A stretch of 64,000 nt of DNA from Tenebrio molitor (GCF_963966145.1 NC_091053.1:18910001-18974000), one strand, 5' to 3'; shown: positions 51,483 through 64,000, counted from the stretch's first letter. Notes: generated from the sequence alone by a model not told the origin. Translations and numbers: made by a program.

Positions 51483-51576
51483 TCAGTTGCTTCGGTGATC
51501 GGTGCTTCAGTTCGTCGTGCTTCGCGGTGTGGTTCGTGTCAGTTGAATTATCAAAATCTGAATTATCATGTGCCAT
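51483..51576 (+). promoter_or_regulatory. Candidate core promoter and non-coding first exon
   Basis: Three TCAGTT initiator-like hexamers (51483, 51507, 51538) lie in a locally CG-rich patch that contrasts with its AT-rich surroundings. A consensus-like donor GTGAGT follows at 51577, so a short 5' exon spliced to a distant coding exon is possible. No TATA box is present. The open frame at 51270-51608 across this patch looks like chance. Confidence 0.28.
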
Positions 51577-54500
51577 GTGAGTCTCGGGGTGTCCCCGGGT
51601 GGAAGTAAAAGTGACAAATAAAACCCAAGTGCGACTTTGACTGGAATACGTGATTATGTTGAGGAAAACGGTAACTAAGACATCTTTGGGGTTGTTTTGG
51701 GACAACTTACAAAACTAACAAGTAACCAAAAATCGAATTTGACAATTACTGGTTTGCCCCACGAGGCGAGAGTCGAGAGCTTTCGCAGAAAGTCATGTTA
51801 CTAAATTTTTTAATGTGATGTAACCGATCTAACTTCGCATTTCATTGGTCCTTGATTTTTTTTTGTAAGTCGTATGATCACAAAAAATTTAAATTGTTGC
51901 CAATTTATGTTGCGTAAGCCGCATGTAAGGTCAACAAAAACACAAAAGCTTTTAAAATGAATTGGGCTGCCACCTAAGCTTCCAGAAATTCAGACATGAC
52001 GATGAGGAGGGTTTGCACTTCTTGGAACATATTTCACATGAATTTTATATTTCCATTGTGCGAAAATGAATTCGTTCCGACAAAAACACCAACTTTATCT
52101 GTGTTTTTTTGAACGAAATAACAATAATTTGTTGGTTTTTACGCCAAGATAAAACTGATTCATCTACTTGAGTTTATCTTACTTAATTTTTTTATTCTTT
52201 GATTTGGAGATAAGACGGTTCCGTTTAATCTGACTTATCTTTTCTTCGTTGCATTGATCGAAAAAAACGACTCAACAAAGTGAAATTTTTTTATCAGGGA
52301 AACTGAGTAGGTTCTTCCTGTTGTTCGCAGCGTCACACTTGTGTCTATTAATTTTTGCTAAATTGTCGGAAATTCAATAAAAGCAAGACATGGGATAATT
52401 GCAAAAATTTTAGAGAAAGTTATTCCAGACTCGATTCCAAGATTCCTTACTTTCTGATGGCACGGTTTCTCCGGAAATCGCGTCAATTTTTTCTTAATGG
52501 GATACACTTCTGCATTTCATTGCAAATTGCACACACGCACACTTGTACAAATTTCTACGTTTAAAAATCAGAAATCGTCCAATAACGTGTTTGCTCTTTG
52601 AGCAAGAACAGAAAGGTCTTTCTCATTCTATAGTCTGTTCACGTTGAATGTGGTTAAGGAATGACTGATTTGAGCCAATTCTATAATTTCAAATTCGCAA
52701 CAATCCCAAATCAGTCAGTCTCAAAAAAAAATGTCTCGGTGGTACCAGATGCATCGTTTTTCAACTATCTTATCTACTTTTTGTAGACACAGCGACGAGT
52801 TCCTCTCTCAAGATATGCAGTTGCTTTATAGCTAATAATACATTCGAGTTGGAGACGCCAAGTCAAATAGAATCGCAATGAAAGTTTGCACTCGAGGTGC
52901 AATTAGAGACAAGGTTCTCTCAATGCTCGTGTCCATTGGGCGCATTTATGTCGTCGTTATTTAATGCTCAAATAATTACAACATCAATTAAACTGTGCTG
53001 AGTTTTAGCACGAACCTAGTGCAACATACAGCACTGTGACATTTATTTTTTACGACTCGTGCAGCTATGCGTACCGTCCTTAACACAGAACCGAAGTTGC
53101 TTTTTCAGTCTGACTTTTCAATTTTGGATACCTGTGCCAGAACACATTTGTCTGTTTACATTAAATAAGCGTTGCTTCACCGTGACTCACCAAAAGTGTA
53201 GCACATCCTATCAGATTATTCTCACACGCGAGTAAGTCGTAACTTAGCGCGGTAATAGCGCTGTTGAATCATCTGTCCCTCAAGATCCAGCACCGTGACA
53301 CAAATTGAAGATATGAGTACCGAAGTGGTTACCCGAGCCCTCGTACAAGAGATTATTGCAGATTTGTTCTCGTTTCATTTAAAGTAATGAAGAGTTGCTA
53401 TTTCTTTTAAAATATGACCAATAGATTGTTTGAAACGTCATCCATCCTTGTGTCATTTCCTTGCGCTTCAATTATATCGATTTGATTGTATGTTAAGCAG
53501 GAGGTGACTCAAGTGCATCCAGAGCCCATCCTCGATTTTTTGTTGTCTTTGTGCAGGGGTCAAAATGGTGCACGTGGCACCCATTTTATATGCACACAAC
53601 AAATATAAGCTTGTAACTTGGCAAGTAAACGTACCGTGCCATATGTCCGGTCGAAACTGAGAACATCTGGTCTGGTCTATTCGTTGCTCTGGTATGGCGC
53701 CCATGGGACTAAAAAAATGTCATGAACTTTGCGTTAGTGAGCGAAAGAGTCAGATCAGCACCGTGGGGAATTTAATTTTTATTATAGGTCGAGTACAATA
53801 GGTCGTATCCTTATTAACCTTTATCATGCAGGCGACTACTAGGACGCGACGAACTGTCTTCACATTGAGTATTTATCGATGGTGGTATTAATTTGTGCGA
53901 TCATGGTATTGTTCGCGCATACCTGACCAATGAGTCGGAGAAAGTGCTCAAAATTAGGGTATTTATAAACTTGCACCAGACTTAGAAAAGTTATTTTTAT
54001 GGGCTCGAAAATAGCGAAGTTGGTAGTGACGGCACATTAATAAGATGGGCCTCCGGTCTCACGTTTCTACGAGACACGTGTCCTGCGGAGTCACATTAGT
54101 GACTTGGGGCAGTGGACTGCTTAAAGTAGAATTGTCTGCTGAATGACCGAGTTGTTTGGCGTGACTAATCTTATGATGTCAGTACTCTCGATATAAACGT
54201 TTTTTATTCTTATGGTGTAGTTGTAAATTTGCTTGAGTCTAGAGATCAGCCAAAATATTGCTCTGTCCTAACCATTTTTATCTTCTAGTTGTTTATTTGA
54301 TGTTTATTTTTATTTTGCGCCTTCCGGATTTTTTTTTGTGTGTACTGCTTGATCAAGAGTGACTGAATCTGTTGGTAACAATGAAAATTTGAATGATTTT
54401 GGTACCACTGTAATCTAAACGCATTTCCGGTTGTCAGTTTTGACAGTGTTGACGTTCATTTTTGTAATGGCATAAACATAACCGACATAACCTAATTTTT

Positions 54501-54780
54501 TTTAATGTCGTGTCAAGTTAAAACATCCGGTCAGTACCAATTATGAGACAAAAAAACACCAATATTTTTCAATTGTTTCATTGCCAACAGACTCAGTCAT
54601 TGTTGATCACGCTGTAGAACCTTCAAGTTTCTGTAAAAAATTTGGAAAGATTATCTTTTGGTTTATATTGATGGATTTTAATAAACAAAAAACAAAATAT
54701 GGAATATCTATAATCTGTTTCAAAATCAAACATCCACCACCTGTTGAATTATGTTGACAGAAACAAAGAAATTCCTAGAA
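51577..54780. other. Gene-less stretch, possibly intronic
   Basis: No exon was recognised. Parts from about 52.8 to 54.2 kb are less AT-rich than the average but carry no convincing ORF on either strand. Confidence 0.35.
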
Positions 54781-54967
54781 TAAAGCTAGTTTGACACGAT
54801 GCTAAATTTCGTAGTAAATTTGTTAGAAAATGAGAGAGACCCTCGATCAGGACCAATGAACGATCAGGATCATAATCTGTCTTTGTCAGATCCTGATCGT
54901 TCATTGGTCCTCTCTCATTTTCTAACAAATTTTCTACAAAATTTAGCATCGTGTCAAACTAGCTTTA
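54781..54967. mobile_element. Foldback MITE family B, near-perfect hairpin
   Basis: Outer arms of 29 bp starting TAAAGCTAGTTTGACACGAT are perfect inverted copies; pairing goes on with few mismatches so that nearly the whole 187 bp can fold back, with only a small loop around 54860-54890. The arms repeat GGACCAATGAACGATCAGGA and its inverse. A diverged copy lies at 23728-23882. Confidence 0.8.
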
Positions 54968-55058
54968 GTTTAATTTTTTTGGGTTGGCCCAACGTTCTGC
55001 CAAAATTTGACATCCAACTGTTGAGTTTATTTACGTAACACAAAATAATTATTATGTA

Positions 55059-55304
55059 CAGTCGCGAGCAATAAATTTTGGTCGTCAAGGTCAATCTTTG
55101 ACGCAATCGAAAATGCTCCATTGTAAAACAGTCGTAAATATCATAACCTATCATTATGTTGTATGACATTAATTGTCATTTTTTTCTCAATTTTTTGACA
55201 CTTAGTTGACGTGGGCATAATCAGGCAGGGAAATTTTTTAAATTTGTGACAATCTACCACATTTTGAAATGACATTGACGACCAAAATGTATTGCTCGCG
55301 ACAG
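55059..55304. mobile_element. MITE family D, copy 3, 246 bp
   Basis: Ends and interior match copy 1 (29819-30063) closely, in the same orientation, with TA at both sides (55057-55058, 55305-55306). Confidence 0.82.
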
Positions 55305-55306
55305 TA

Positions 55307-56083
55307 CAAAAAGGTGACCATATCACACGTTTCGAGTGAAAAATAAAATGAAAATAAATAAAACACGATGAACTACGACCAAAAGGACTGTCAGTAGTTT
55401 TCTTTCATAACCCCACTTTTCCGACACTTGCAAACACACTAAAAACAAAAGTTGGCCACGTTGTCGGTTGTATTTTCAATGTAGAATGCAGTGTTGTTGG
55501 ATTTTTGATTTTGAAACAAATTATACGTTAGTTAACAAACAGGGAGATTGAAGTACATAATTGTCAAATCAAATTTGGTAAATTTCAAAAAATTGTTATC
55601 AATTTTTATACTTTATGTCAAGTAGTCTGAATAACAAACTAGTTGTCAAATAAACTATGTTAGTGATTTATTATAATTGTCACTAATTGAAATTTGAGAG
55701 AATTTGGTTTGGTGAATACTAATAAATACTAAAGAAATCTATTTTATCGACTTAAATCTGTCATTTCGTGAATACCAATTTTTGTTGGTGAAATTTTACT
55801 GAAAACAATGCTTTAATAGAGTCTCTTAAAACACTGTTTTTAGTTAAAAGAGCGCTTTAAGAATAGTCAAAAAACCGAAACAGAATAGAAGAACCATTTT
55901 TGAAGCGAATCTGGTTATATTATGGGGAAAAAACTATCTTTCGCTGATAACAATCACGAACTGTTCTCTAATGAATTTGTTACATTTTAATTAATCACTG
56001 TTCGCAATAAATGAATTGAAAAAAATTTCCCCTTGGGCCAAAATCATTAAAAATAAAATTTAAAAAATTGTTCGAGCTTTTGA
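55307..56083. other. Gene-less AT-rich stretch
   Basis: No feature could be supported. Confidence 0.4.
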
Positions 56084-56293
56084 CTGCCATTATAAATTAT
56101 TGTAGTCCAAGTTGGCCTGAAAACTGAATATAAAATCTATGGTTGCCGCTCCACATGAAAATGATCCAAATTATATGAATAATAAGTGACCGTTCACACA
56201 ATTGACTCTATTGACAGTTCACGCCACGTTTGTATAGAGCGGCAAAAATGTATGTAGCTTGCTTCGACTACAATAATTTATAATGACCCTGTA
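56084..56293. mobile_element. MITE family F, diverged copy
   Basis: Inverted ends share ATTATAAATTATTGTAGTC; the right end finishes TGACCCTGTA as in the clean copy at 63391, while the left end has lost the outer bases. Confidence 0.6.
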
Positions 56294-57079
56294 TTGCAAC
56301 GTTAAATTCCCCCACATTCTCTCTTATTTCATTTTGATTGGGACCACAGAAGCCACTTTTGGAGACGATTGTTGTAATGGCCCCTCACTCGAAAACACTT
56401 AAATTAACCAATCTTATTTCTCTTCGGCTGAGTGTTTTGATGCTCCAAAATTTCATGTTAATTTGACTTTATTAGACAGTTCAGAGAAAATCGATTGGTC
56501 ATTTGCATAAATTTTCAATTCACTTCCAAATTTGCATGCCACGCTGCACAATACTTTTATGGTTGTCGGTTTATGTTTTGTTTTGGTGGACTTTGTAGTG
56601 TTAGTAGAAAATTTACATAATAGTTGGTCTAACGCCATAAATAAATAGATAACGAGACATTACTGCTCAAAATGTCATTGACCAGTCAAGTAATAAACTC
56701 TTCAAACCACCAACCAGTTCCCTTCTAGATTTTAAATTTTATCGAAAACACCGAAACATGTCCATCTTAACTCGTTTCATTCAAACTTGTTCAGAAAAGC
56801 GCACCACAATTTTTTTTTTCAATAATACGATAGTGATCAAACACTTTCGGCTTACTGGTCTTTGGTGCTTATTTACATGCATATCCCAGATTGAAAGATT
56901 TAATCTTTATATCCTCTACATGGTAAAAGAACAGTACGACAGAAGCGTCAGATTTGAGAAGGCGGAACTCTTTCAGAACCGTCTTGATGCTTTTGTTATC
57001 CTCAAATTGGTGCGAAACGGAAAGATAAAATATTCTGCAAGTTTCGAACGTGTACTTTCTTGTTTGTCGTTGATAGGTA

Positions 57080-57415
57080 CAAAGTATCTATAAAAGAAGC
57101 TCCATAATTTTATTGTGTCGAGCTATGTCAAGCCGTTGACGCCGTCAAATCATCAAATCAGATGTCAACAGTCAAATGTCAAATTATTAAATCTTAGCGT
57201 CAGTTGTGAGTTCGACGTCTTAAGTTGTTTTGATTTTAATTTTCTTTAGTTTCTCTAATTACAAAGTCTTTACTAAGATCCTGTCATTAATGGACTTACG
57301 TAACCTCTGTTTTTCTATTTGGTATCACAATATGTTACAGAACAGAGCGACAAAAATAAAATATATTGATTCCACACGACTCTTGATATACTTACATTCT
57401 TTTATAGACACTTTA
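57080..57415 (-). mobile_element. MITE family A, copy 3, inverted
   Basis: The copy reads as the reverse complement of the one at 12406; outer ends CAAAGTATCTATAAAAGAA and the inverse at 57385-57415; TA lies on both sides. Confidence 0.7.
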
Positions 57416-59400
57416 TATCACCTTTTAATAAATAAAAAAAGAACGAGCAGAAGTTTCAACTCTTCTGAAAGAATTGTTTGGAGAATTATTTTCGACTATT
57501 TTTCAACATATTTTAAAGAGTTGCTGTGAAACTGCATTGACCACAACAACAGTTACGTTCAAAGCTGTACAACGCCATGAGTATAAGAAATAGTGTCACG
57601 TAGTGATAATACCAACGTACATCAAGAAAATGATTGGTTTAGTTAATTGTAATTCAGAAGTCATTCCTTCCGAGCCCCTTTGTTGCAGTAATTAGTCGCT
57701 GTTGCACCATCTAATTGCTTTCTCGAATACAAACACTTCGACAAAAATCTGCCCCAATTCTTTTAGAATAAATGGTTGCAGATGTTGACTTGTCGGAAGA
57801 TGTTCCCGCCGACGTAAATATCAGAACACAGAACTTGCTGTCAAACTTCCAATCTAACTAATAGGTGCAGAGAAAATGCGACCTTCTACTTGCAGATAAC
57901 GTCTGCAAGAATGTTGTTGACACGCACCGGGGGCGTTTAATGATCAACTTTTAATTACTTTTATGATTGGAGCAGAGCAATTAATCTGCACCGATGAAAA
58001 AAGGACAACAACTTGGCACGAAAGTCTGTTTGTAGTTTTAGTGAAGTTAAAAAAATTGGCAAGGTGCAAGAAGGTCCGAGAGATAAATTTCGATGTTTTG
58101 CCAGTTCAAGATTAAAATAAAAAACAATACGAACAAATGCGGTTATGGCAACAGTTACATGGAGCAAATCACATCGTAAATTATGTGGCAATAAAAATTC
58201 CATGAATTTTCAAACCAATTACGGTGAGTTTCGGTCGTACTTATATGGCATGAAAGCGATTAATTGGTGTTTTTACGAAAGAAACGTTATTATTTTGACA
58301 GTTCAAAACGTATAGACCATATCTCACAGTACTGAAGACGTTGGTTGATGATGGGTCGTAACTTTCTTTTACGTTAAATAGAACGAGCGACAAACAATAA
58401 CTTGTGCCGTATCTCGTATGAAATTTCACTCTGTGGCGCCACAACATTCCGCAAATGTCTTGCAGGATTGTGCAGAATGCAGATATTCTTATTTTAACAC
58501 AGCGGAATATGCTTTCGGAATATTTGAAATACGTTTCGTACAAGTTTAGGAAGTTTTTTGCTCTACGAACTAGTCCTAGCCGAGCTCGTTTGCTTTTCTT
58601 ATCGTTGACAAATTGAGCAATGCATTTACTCAAGCCGCCTACACTAGTGTAGTCGGCTGAGCGAAGTCAACTTGACTTAAGTACCATTTACGTTTAAAAT
58701 ATCTTTTGTTGAATGTTTACGCCCACCGACAACACTCAAAATGTTGTCAGGACCAGAGAAAAAATGTAACAACAAAACGTAAATCAGGATGTAAAGTAAT
58801 CGTGAAAATAAACAGTTTCCTAGATAAGTATTTGTAGACACTTGCAGGTTCTCTCTTTACGATCTTTTGAGTCTGCAAAGTTGTGTATTATAAGACCTAA
58901 CAGGAGATTATACCAAGATACGGAGAGCTAATTTTGCACGAGATTTTAGCTTGTTGCGCGTTTAATTTTTTTATTTAATCGTTGACAGTTCCAGTACCGA
59001 CAGCGAAAAAATACAAACATGAATATAATTCTTTGTTTGTTGCCATCAGCAGAACAATTTTGTTTGGGGCGGATGATTTTGATAAGATCGCCCGATTCAA
59101 TCAAGTTATTTGTTCACTGATTTATTGCCAGAAATCAACGAATAAATTCGATTCGATGTGGACGCTTTAAATGAAAGAAGGAATTTGTTGCGTTGCAAAG
59201 TACGGAGGGAACGACGTTTTATACTAGTGATATGGAAAGTTGTGATATATTGAGGCTTTCTCTGCAAAAAGTTGACAGCAGGAAAGTGCCTCACGTTAGA
59301 TTTGAAAGAAGCAAAAATGCAAAAGAATGCAAAAAAGAATTGGCAGATGCTTCTGTCTCTGAATGTATGTACTTTTTTCGGTGATTGCAATTTGAAATAT
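57416..59400. other. Gene-less stretch
   Basis: Only short ORFs without recognisable domains occur, the longest being 130 codons on the minus strand at 58241-58633. A 26-bp near-palindrome centred on ACACTAGTGT lies at 58633-58658. Confidence 0.35.
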
Positions 59401-62245
59401 TTGCAAATTAATCTCTTTCAAGGCCGACCTTGAACAACTGAAAGCAACCGCCGCAAATGCGTTCGAATTGAATTTTTGTCAGATGCAAAATTATTGATTA
59501 CTAAGGAGGATCCAGTGATAAGGTGAAGATTAAAAAATAAAGTAATTTTGAAGATCACAGCGTAAGAAATTCTTTCGTTATTGTTTAAGTGAGGTTATGT
59601 TCGTGTCGTATCCAATGTTTTTCTGCAACAAATCGATTCCTCTCAAGGTCTCATCATAAATTCCAGCTTGGAAAAGCTTTCATTGACATGTCAGAATCAC
59701 AAAACACTTCTTTTCGTCGCCAAAACTTTTCCCTCTACCCTGTTTAAGTGAGGTTATGTTCATGTCGTATCCAATGTTTTTCTGTAACAAATTGAATCCT
59801 CCCAAGTTCTTCTCATAAATTCCAGCCTGGAAAACTCTCGTTGGCATATCACAACCACAAAACCATTCTTTTCTTCGCGAAAACTTTTCGTTTTACCCAT
59901 CTTGGTCGCACCCACCAAATCTAGACCCAGTAGGTAAATGGATCCGAAATAACTGGTCTATTAAATTGCCTCAAGTCCAAATTATTACGTTACGCAAACA
60001 ACGACGACTTAATGCTCGTTAGCAAGACTTTCAAAGCGCCAAGAAGTCATGCATTCACAAGTTTAAAATGCGACTCTGAAATTGCAGAATTGACAGTCAA
60101 AATGCACATAATTCGTTTGCATTTCTATCGGAAAGCATTTTTTTCTTGTGTAACCTGAGGTATTTTAAAATCTAAACATTTTTTGAAGGCTACGGTCTGT
60201 CTTTCAAGGCCGATCTTGGCAACAGCCAAGAATGTGTTCAAATTAAATTTTTGTCAGATGCAAAATTATTTATTACTAAGAAAAGGGTCCAGCGATAAGG
60301 TGACCCTTCTTTTCTTCGCGAAAACTTTTCCCTCTACCCTATCTTGGTTATTGTTTAAGTGAGGTTATGTTCAACTCGTATCCAATGTTTTTCTGCAATA
60401 AATTGAATCCCAAGTCCTTCTTATAAATTCCAGCTTGGAAAGCTTTCATTAACTATCAGAATCACAAAACCCTTCTTCTCATGGCGGAAACCTTTCCTTC
60501 TTGGTCTCACCCACCAGATCTAGACCCAGTAAATGGATTCGAAATAAATGGTCTGTTAAATTGCCTCAAGTCCAAATTATTACGTTACGCAAACAACGAC
60601 AACTTAAGATGCTCATTAGCAAGACTAATTTAACAATCTCCAACTTTCAAAGCGCCAAGAAGTAATGCAATTCACAAGTTTAAAATGCGACTAAAATTGC
60701 AGAATTGACTTTCAATAGGTATGCATAGAATTTTTAGAATTCCTTTACATTTCTATTGCAAGGCATTTTTTTCTTGTATAGCCTAAAATATTTGAAAATG
60801 TAAACCTTTTTTGAGGGCCGACAACTGAAAGCACCCATCACAGATGTGTTTGAATTTAGTTTTTTATCGGATGCAAAACTATTTATAACTGAGGTGGATC
60901 TAGTGATAAGGTGAAGATTAAAAAATGAGGTAAGTATTTTGAAGATCACAGAATAAGAAATTTTTTCGTTATTGTTTAAGTGAGGTTATGTTCATGTCGC
61001 ATCCAATGTTTTTCTGCAACAAATCTATTCCTCCCAAGTTCTTCTCATAAATTCCAGCTCGGAAAAGCTTTCATTGACATAAAACTCTTCTTTTCTTCAC
61101 GAAAACATTTACTTCTACCCATCTTGGTTATTGTTTAAGTGAGGTTATGTTCATGTCGTATCCAATGTTTTTCTGCAACAAATCGATTCCTCCCAAGTTC
61201 TTCTCATAAATTCCAGCTTGGAAAGTTTTCATCGACATGTCAGAATCACAAAACCCTTCTTATCTTCGTCAAAAACTTTTCCCTCTACCAATCTTGGTCG
61301 CACCCACCAGATCTAGACCCAGAAAATGGATTCGAAATAAATGGTCTGTTAAATTGCCTCAAGTCCATATTACGCTACGCAAACACCGACAACTTAAGAT
61401 GCTCGTTAGCAAGACTCTCCGACTTCCAAAGCGCCAAGAAGTGATGCACCCACAAGTGTCTGAAATTGCAGAATTAATATTCAGTATGCGCAGAATTCGT
61501 TTGCATTTCTATCGGAAGGGATTTTTTTCTTATGTAACCTGAATATTTGGAAATTTAAACATTGTTTGAAGACTACAGTCTGTCTTTCACGGCCGACCTT
61601 GAACAACAGAAAGCAACTGTCGCAAATGTGTTCGAATGAATTTCTGTCAGAGGCAAAATTATTCATTACGAAAGTGGATCTAGTGATAAGGTGAAGATTA
61701 AAAAATAAAGCTATTTTGAAGATCATAGCGTAAGAAATTCTTTCGTTATTGTTTAAGTGAGGTTATGATCACGTCGTATCTGATGTTTTTCTGCAGCAAA
61801 TTGAATCCTCCCAAGTTCGTCTCATAAATTCCAGCTTGGCAAGCTTTCATTGACATGTCAGAATCACAAAAACTTTTCCCTCCACCCATCTTGGTTACTT
61901 GGTTATTGCTTAAGTGAGGTTATGTTCACGTCGAATCCAATAATTTTGTGCAACAAACTGAATCCTCTCAATTTCTTTTCATAAATTCCAGCTTGGAAAG
62001 CTTTCATTGACGGGTCAGAATCACAAAAGCCTTCTTTTCGTCGCGAAAACTTTTCGTTCTACCAATCTTGGTTGCACCCACCAGATCTAGACCCAGTAAA
62101 TTTAAACGCCTCCAACTTTTAAAGCGCCAAGAAGCGAATGAAGTGATGCATTCACAACTTTAAAATGCGACTCTGAATTGCAGAATTGACATTCAATATG
62201 CACAGAATTCGTTTGCATTTCTATCGGAAGGCATTTTTTCTTGTA
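59400..62245 (+). repeat. Complex tandem repeat array with alternating spacing
   Basis: The marker GTTTAAGTGAGGTTATG (or a close variant) recurs at about 59583, 59742, 60353, 60974, 61133, 61751 and 61918. The spacings are about 159, 611, 621, 159, 618 and 167 bp. So a 160-bp segment (marker to the CCCTCTACC end) alternates with a 617-bp segment that adds the CCAGATCTAGACCCAG, CAAATTATTACGTTACGCAA and GCAGAATTGACATTCA blocks. Copies differ by scattered substitutions and small indels. No coding capacity was seen. The array ends abruptly near 62245. Confidence 0.85.
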
Positions 62246-63305
62246 GTTAAAATTCATGGGACAAAGTGTGCATCCGCAGCGACAGTATGTGGATCCGACA
62301 AGTTTAACATTTTAAATATATTTTTTTTATTTAGTGTCTGGCCATGTTATCAAGGTTTTTCGTTCCGCTGCACTGTTCCTTAATTTCAGATGCGATTCAA
62401 GAATTCTTTACTCGCTTATGCAAGAACTTTAGCTATCGTTTGACAAGAAATGCATAATATTGATATTGCTCACTTAAATGGTCAAAATTTTCAAGTCAAA
62501 TACCGGCTGTACTTGTCACAATTTGGTGACAAGGAGAACCGATTTCACGCACAATCGACCAACAGAACAGTTCTCACAGCTGAGGTTTGATACCAAATTT
62601 ATAAACATGTGTTTGTAAATGACTCATTCTATTTATGGTTGAATAAGTCCGCGGAACACAATTGCCACAAAACCTTTGATGACATAGTTATTTGACGAAC
62701 AAAAGAAAAATTTAATCAGTGTTTTATAAAACAACAACTTGGTCCATAAAATTCCGAAAGATCGTTATGCTCAGTTTGCTTATTTATTTACAAACGTTGA
62801 AAAACAACACCGAATGGGATTAGCATAAATTGATTATTTTTAATATATCCAAATTTATTCCGCCGCCCTACTACAACCCAACTACTTCCATATTTCGATG
62901 ACGAAATGATTCATGGTAGTCAGATCTCTTCCACCCAGACGTGTATCACTGTCCAAAGCAATCAACGTGTTATTTTAATCCTTGGATTGATTATGCAGGA
63001 TGTACGTCATCGCAAGTACAGCTGGCCAAAGCGTCCACTATGTCAAGGTGCCACAAATGACGCCCATTACATTCTCTATTACTTTAATGAAATTGCGATA
63101 AACTGTACGTAAAGCCGGGACTCCAACCACAACAACGGACACAATCAATTAATGTTTTGATCGTGAAACTTGTTTATGTGGTTTTTATTGATGGGGGAAA
63201 TTGCGGATTTGTTAGTCATAACTCATGGACTAGCCAAACTAGACAGCTATTTTGAATTTGGCTGTGGGCGGGACATTAGGCCGGTCGTGGTCAATGTCAG
63301 AAAGT
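62246..63305. other. Gene-less AT-rich stretch
   Basis: No feature could be supported beyond short chance ORFs. Confidence 0.4.
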
Positions 63306-63806
63306 GATGGATTCATGATCTTGAGATTTTTTCAACAAACCGGGGAACTCCGAAAAGCGACGGTGCTGCCAACTCTGTCACGTTAAAATACAGGGTTATT
63401 CTAAATGATTGTAGTCGAAGTAGGCGTGAAAACTGAATGTAAATTTTATGATTGCCGCTCCACATAAAAAAAAACATCAAAATGATGTGAATAAGTGAGT
63501 ACAAATCGTTCACACACGGGAGTAAAATTGATTGCAAAATAACTCAATATTTCTGAATTCAATCGTTAATTTAACAAAAATAAATACAAATCTCATCACC
63601 GCACTTTTCACTAAAAAATGACAGTGACAGCGACAAAACTGACAGTTCACATGAAAGCGGCAAAAATGTAATAACATGGGCATGTCCTACTTCGACTACA
63701 ATCATTTAGAATAACCCTGTATTTTGATGGATTCATGATCTTGAGATTTTTTCAACAAAGTAGGGAACTCTGAAAAACGACGGTGCTGCCAACTCTTGCA
63801 CGTTAA
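63304..63806 (+). repeat. Direct repeat pair of about 85 bp flanking a MITE
   Basis: GATGGATTCATGATCTTGAG and the following bases occur at about 63306-63390 and again at 63726-63808 with few differences, on either side of the MITE at 63391-63719. Confidence 0.7.
63391..63719. mobile_element. MITE family F, clean copy, 329 bp
   Basis: Inverted ends of about 36 bp start CAGGGTTATTCTAAATGATT and match almost perfectly; TA lies at both sides (63389-63390 and 63720-63721). CAGGG ends with TA sites fit Tc1/mariner-derived MITEs. Confidence 0.85.
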
Positions 63807-64000
63807 AATATTTTGCTCAGTTTCACCAGCAAACAGTCCGGAAGGAAAAGAACTGCACAATGCCACATGTATCATTGTTAAATACGAGCACAGTGTTTGA
63901 TTAACACAGATTGCTTAACTTCTCAACTCTGCTCGAGTCCTGTGGATTTGTATATTTTCAAAAAAACAATTCAGCTTTGCAACTGCAATGTTGAAGGCAC

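Noticed and set aside
51270..51608. Plus-strand ORF of 112 codons
   Set aside because: Its His/Ser/Pro-rich start and lack of any domain suggest chance; the promoter-like reading of the same stretch seemed more likely.
56758..57093. Plus-strand ORF of 111 codons
   Set aside because: No recognisable domain, and it runs into the end of a MITE at 57080.
58241..58633. Minus-strand ORF of 130 codons
   Set aside because: No domain, no splice context and no composition shift; judged a chance ORF.
58633..58658. 26-bp near-perfect palindrome
   Set aside because: A single short palindrome without flanking signals; not enough to call a terminator, operator or element.
59400..62245. CRISPR-like array
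   Set aside because: The units are hundreds of bp long and nearly the same throughout, with no short repeats and unique spacers, in a eukaryotic genome.

Overview
The window is AT-rich invertebrate nuclear DNA, almost certainly from an insect. A beetle is my best guess, but nothing here proves the order. The evidence is the intron size (46-59 nt with GT-AG ends), tandem type II membrane aminopeptidase N genes, and a transposon mix typical of insects (an APE-type LINE, BEL/Pao, pogo, Tc1/mariner relics and many TA-flanked MITEs). All alignments were made by eye; no database was searched.

Region 1 (1-23.6 kb) is a tandem array of three M1-family aminopeptidase N (APN) genes, all on the + strand. 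Gene 1 enters from the left edge; only its last six exons (253-1271) are present and they look intact. Gene 2 (1634-18318) starts 362 bp downstream and is a wreck. Its first exon is cut by a Tc1/mariner-like relic, which is itself split by a nearly complete LINE (2703-6940, 16-bp target duplication). The exons for the middle of the N-terminal domain were not found, the GAMEN motif is degraded, there is a 1-base frameshift, an old LINE piece lies in an intron, and its last coding exon is split at a TA by a 2.84-kb pogo transposon (15324-18165) with an open 662-aa transposase. Gene 3 (18824-23536) has well-formed short introns but lacks the second zinc-ligand Glu (Lys instead), has an AT splice donor and a homopolymer frameshift, and has lost several C-terminal-domain exons where an antisense LINE relic sits.

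Region 2 (23.6-36.7 kb) is gene-poor and full of small DNA-transposon derivatives: foldback MITEs, TA-flanked MITEs, an 8-bp-TSD hAT-like MITE with arms of about 105 bp, and one MITE nested in another. Two small exon-like blocks at 31947-32000 and 32059-32093 look like the 5' UTR and start-codon exon of an unidentified + strand gene.

Region 3 (36.7-43.1 kb) is a whole BEL/Pao LTR retrotransposon: 269-bp LTRs identical by eye, 5-bp target duplication, tRNA-Tyr-type primer site, gag-pol broken by a 37-bp tandem duplication and one stop codon.

Region 4 (43.1-64 kb) is again gene-poor: more MITEs, Tc1/mariner relics, a possible signal-peptide exon at 44554, a possible promoter with 5' exon near 51.48 kb, and a complex tandem repeat (about 59.4-62.2 kb) built from alternating spacings of about 160 and 617 bp. 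I found no tRNA or rRNA genes, no CRISPR and no clearly new molecular system. The main interest is how the APN array decayed and how the transposons nest in one another.
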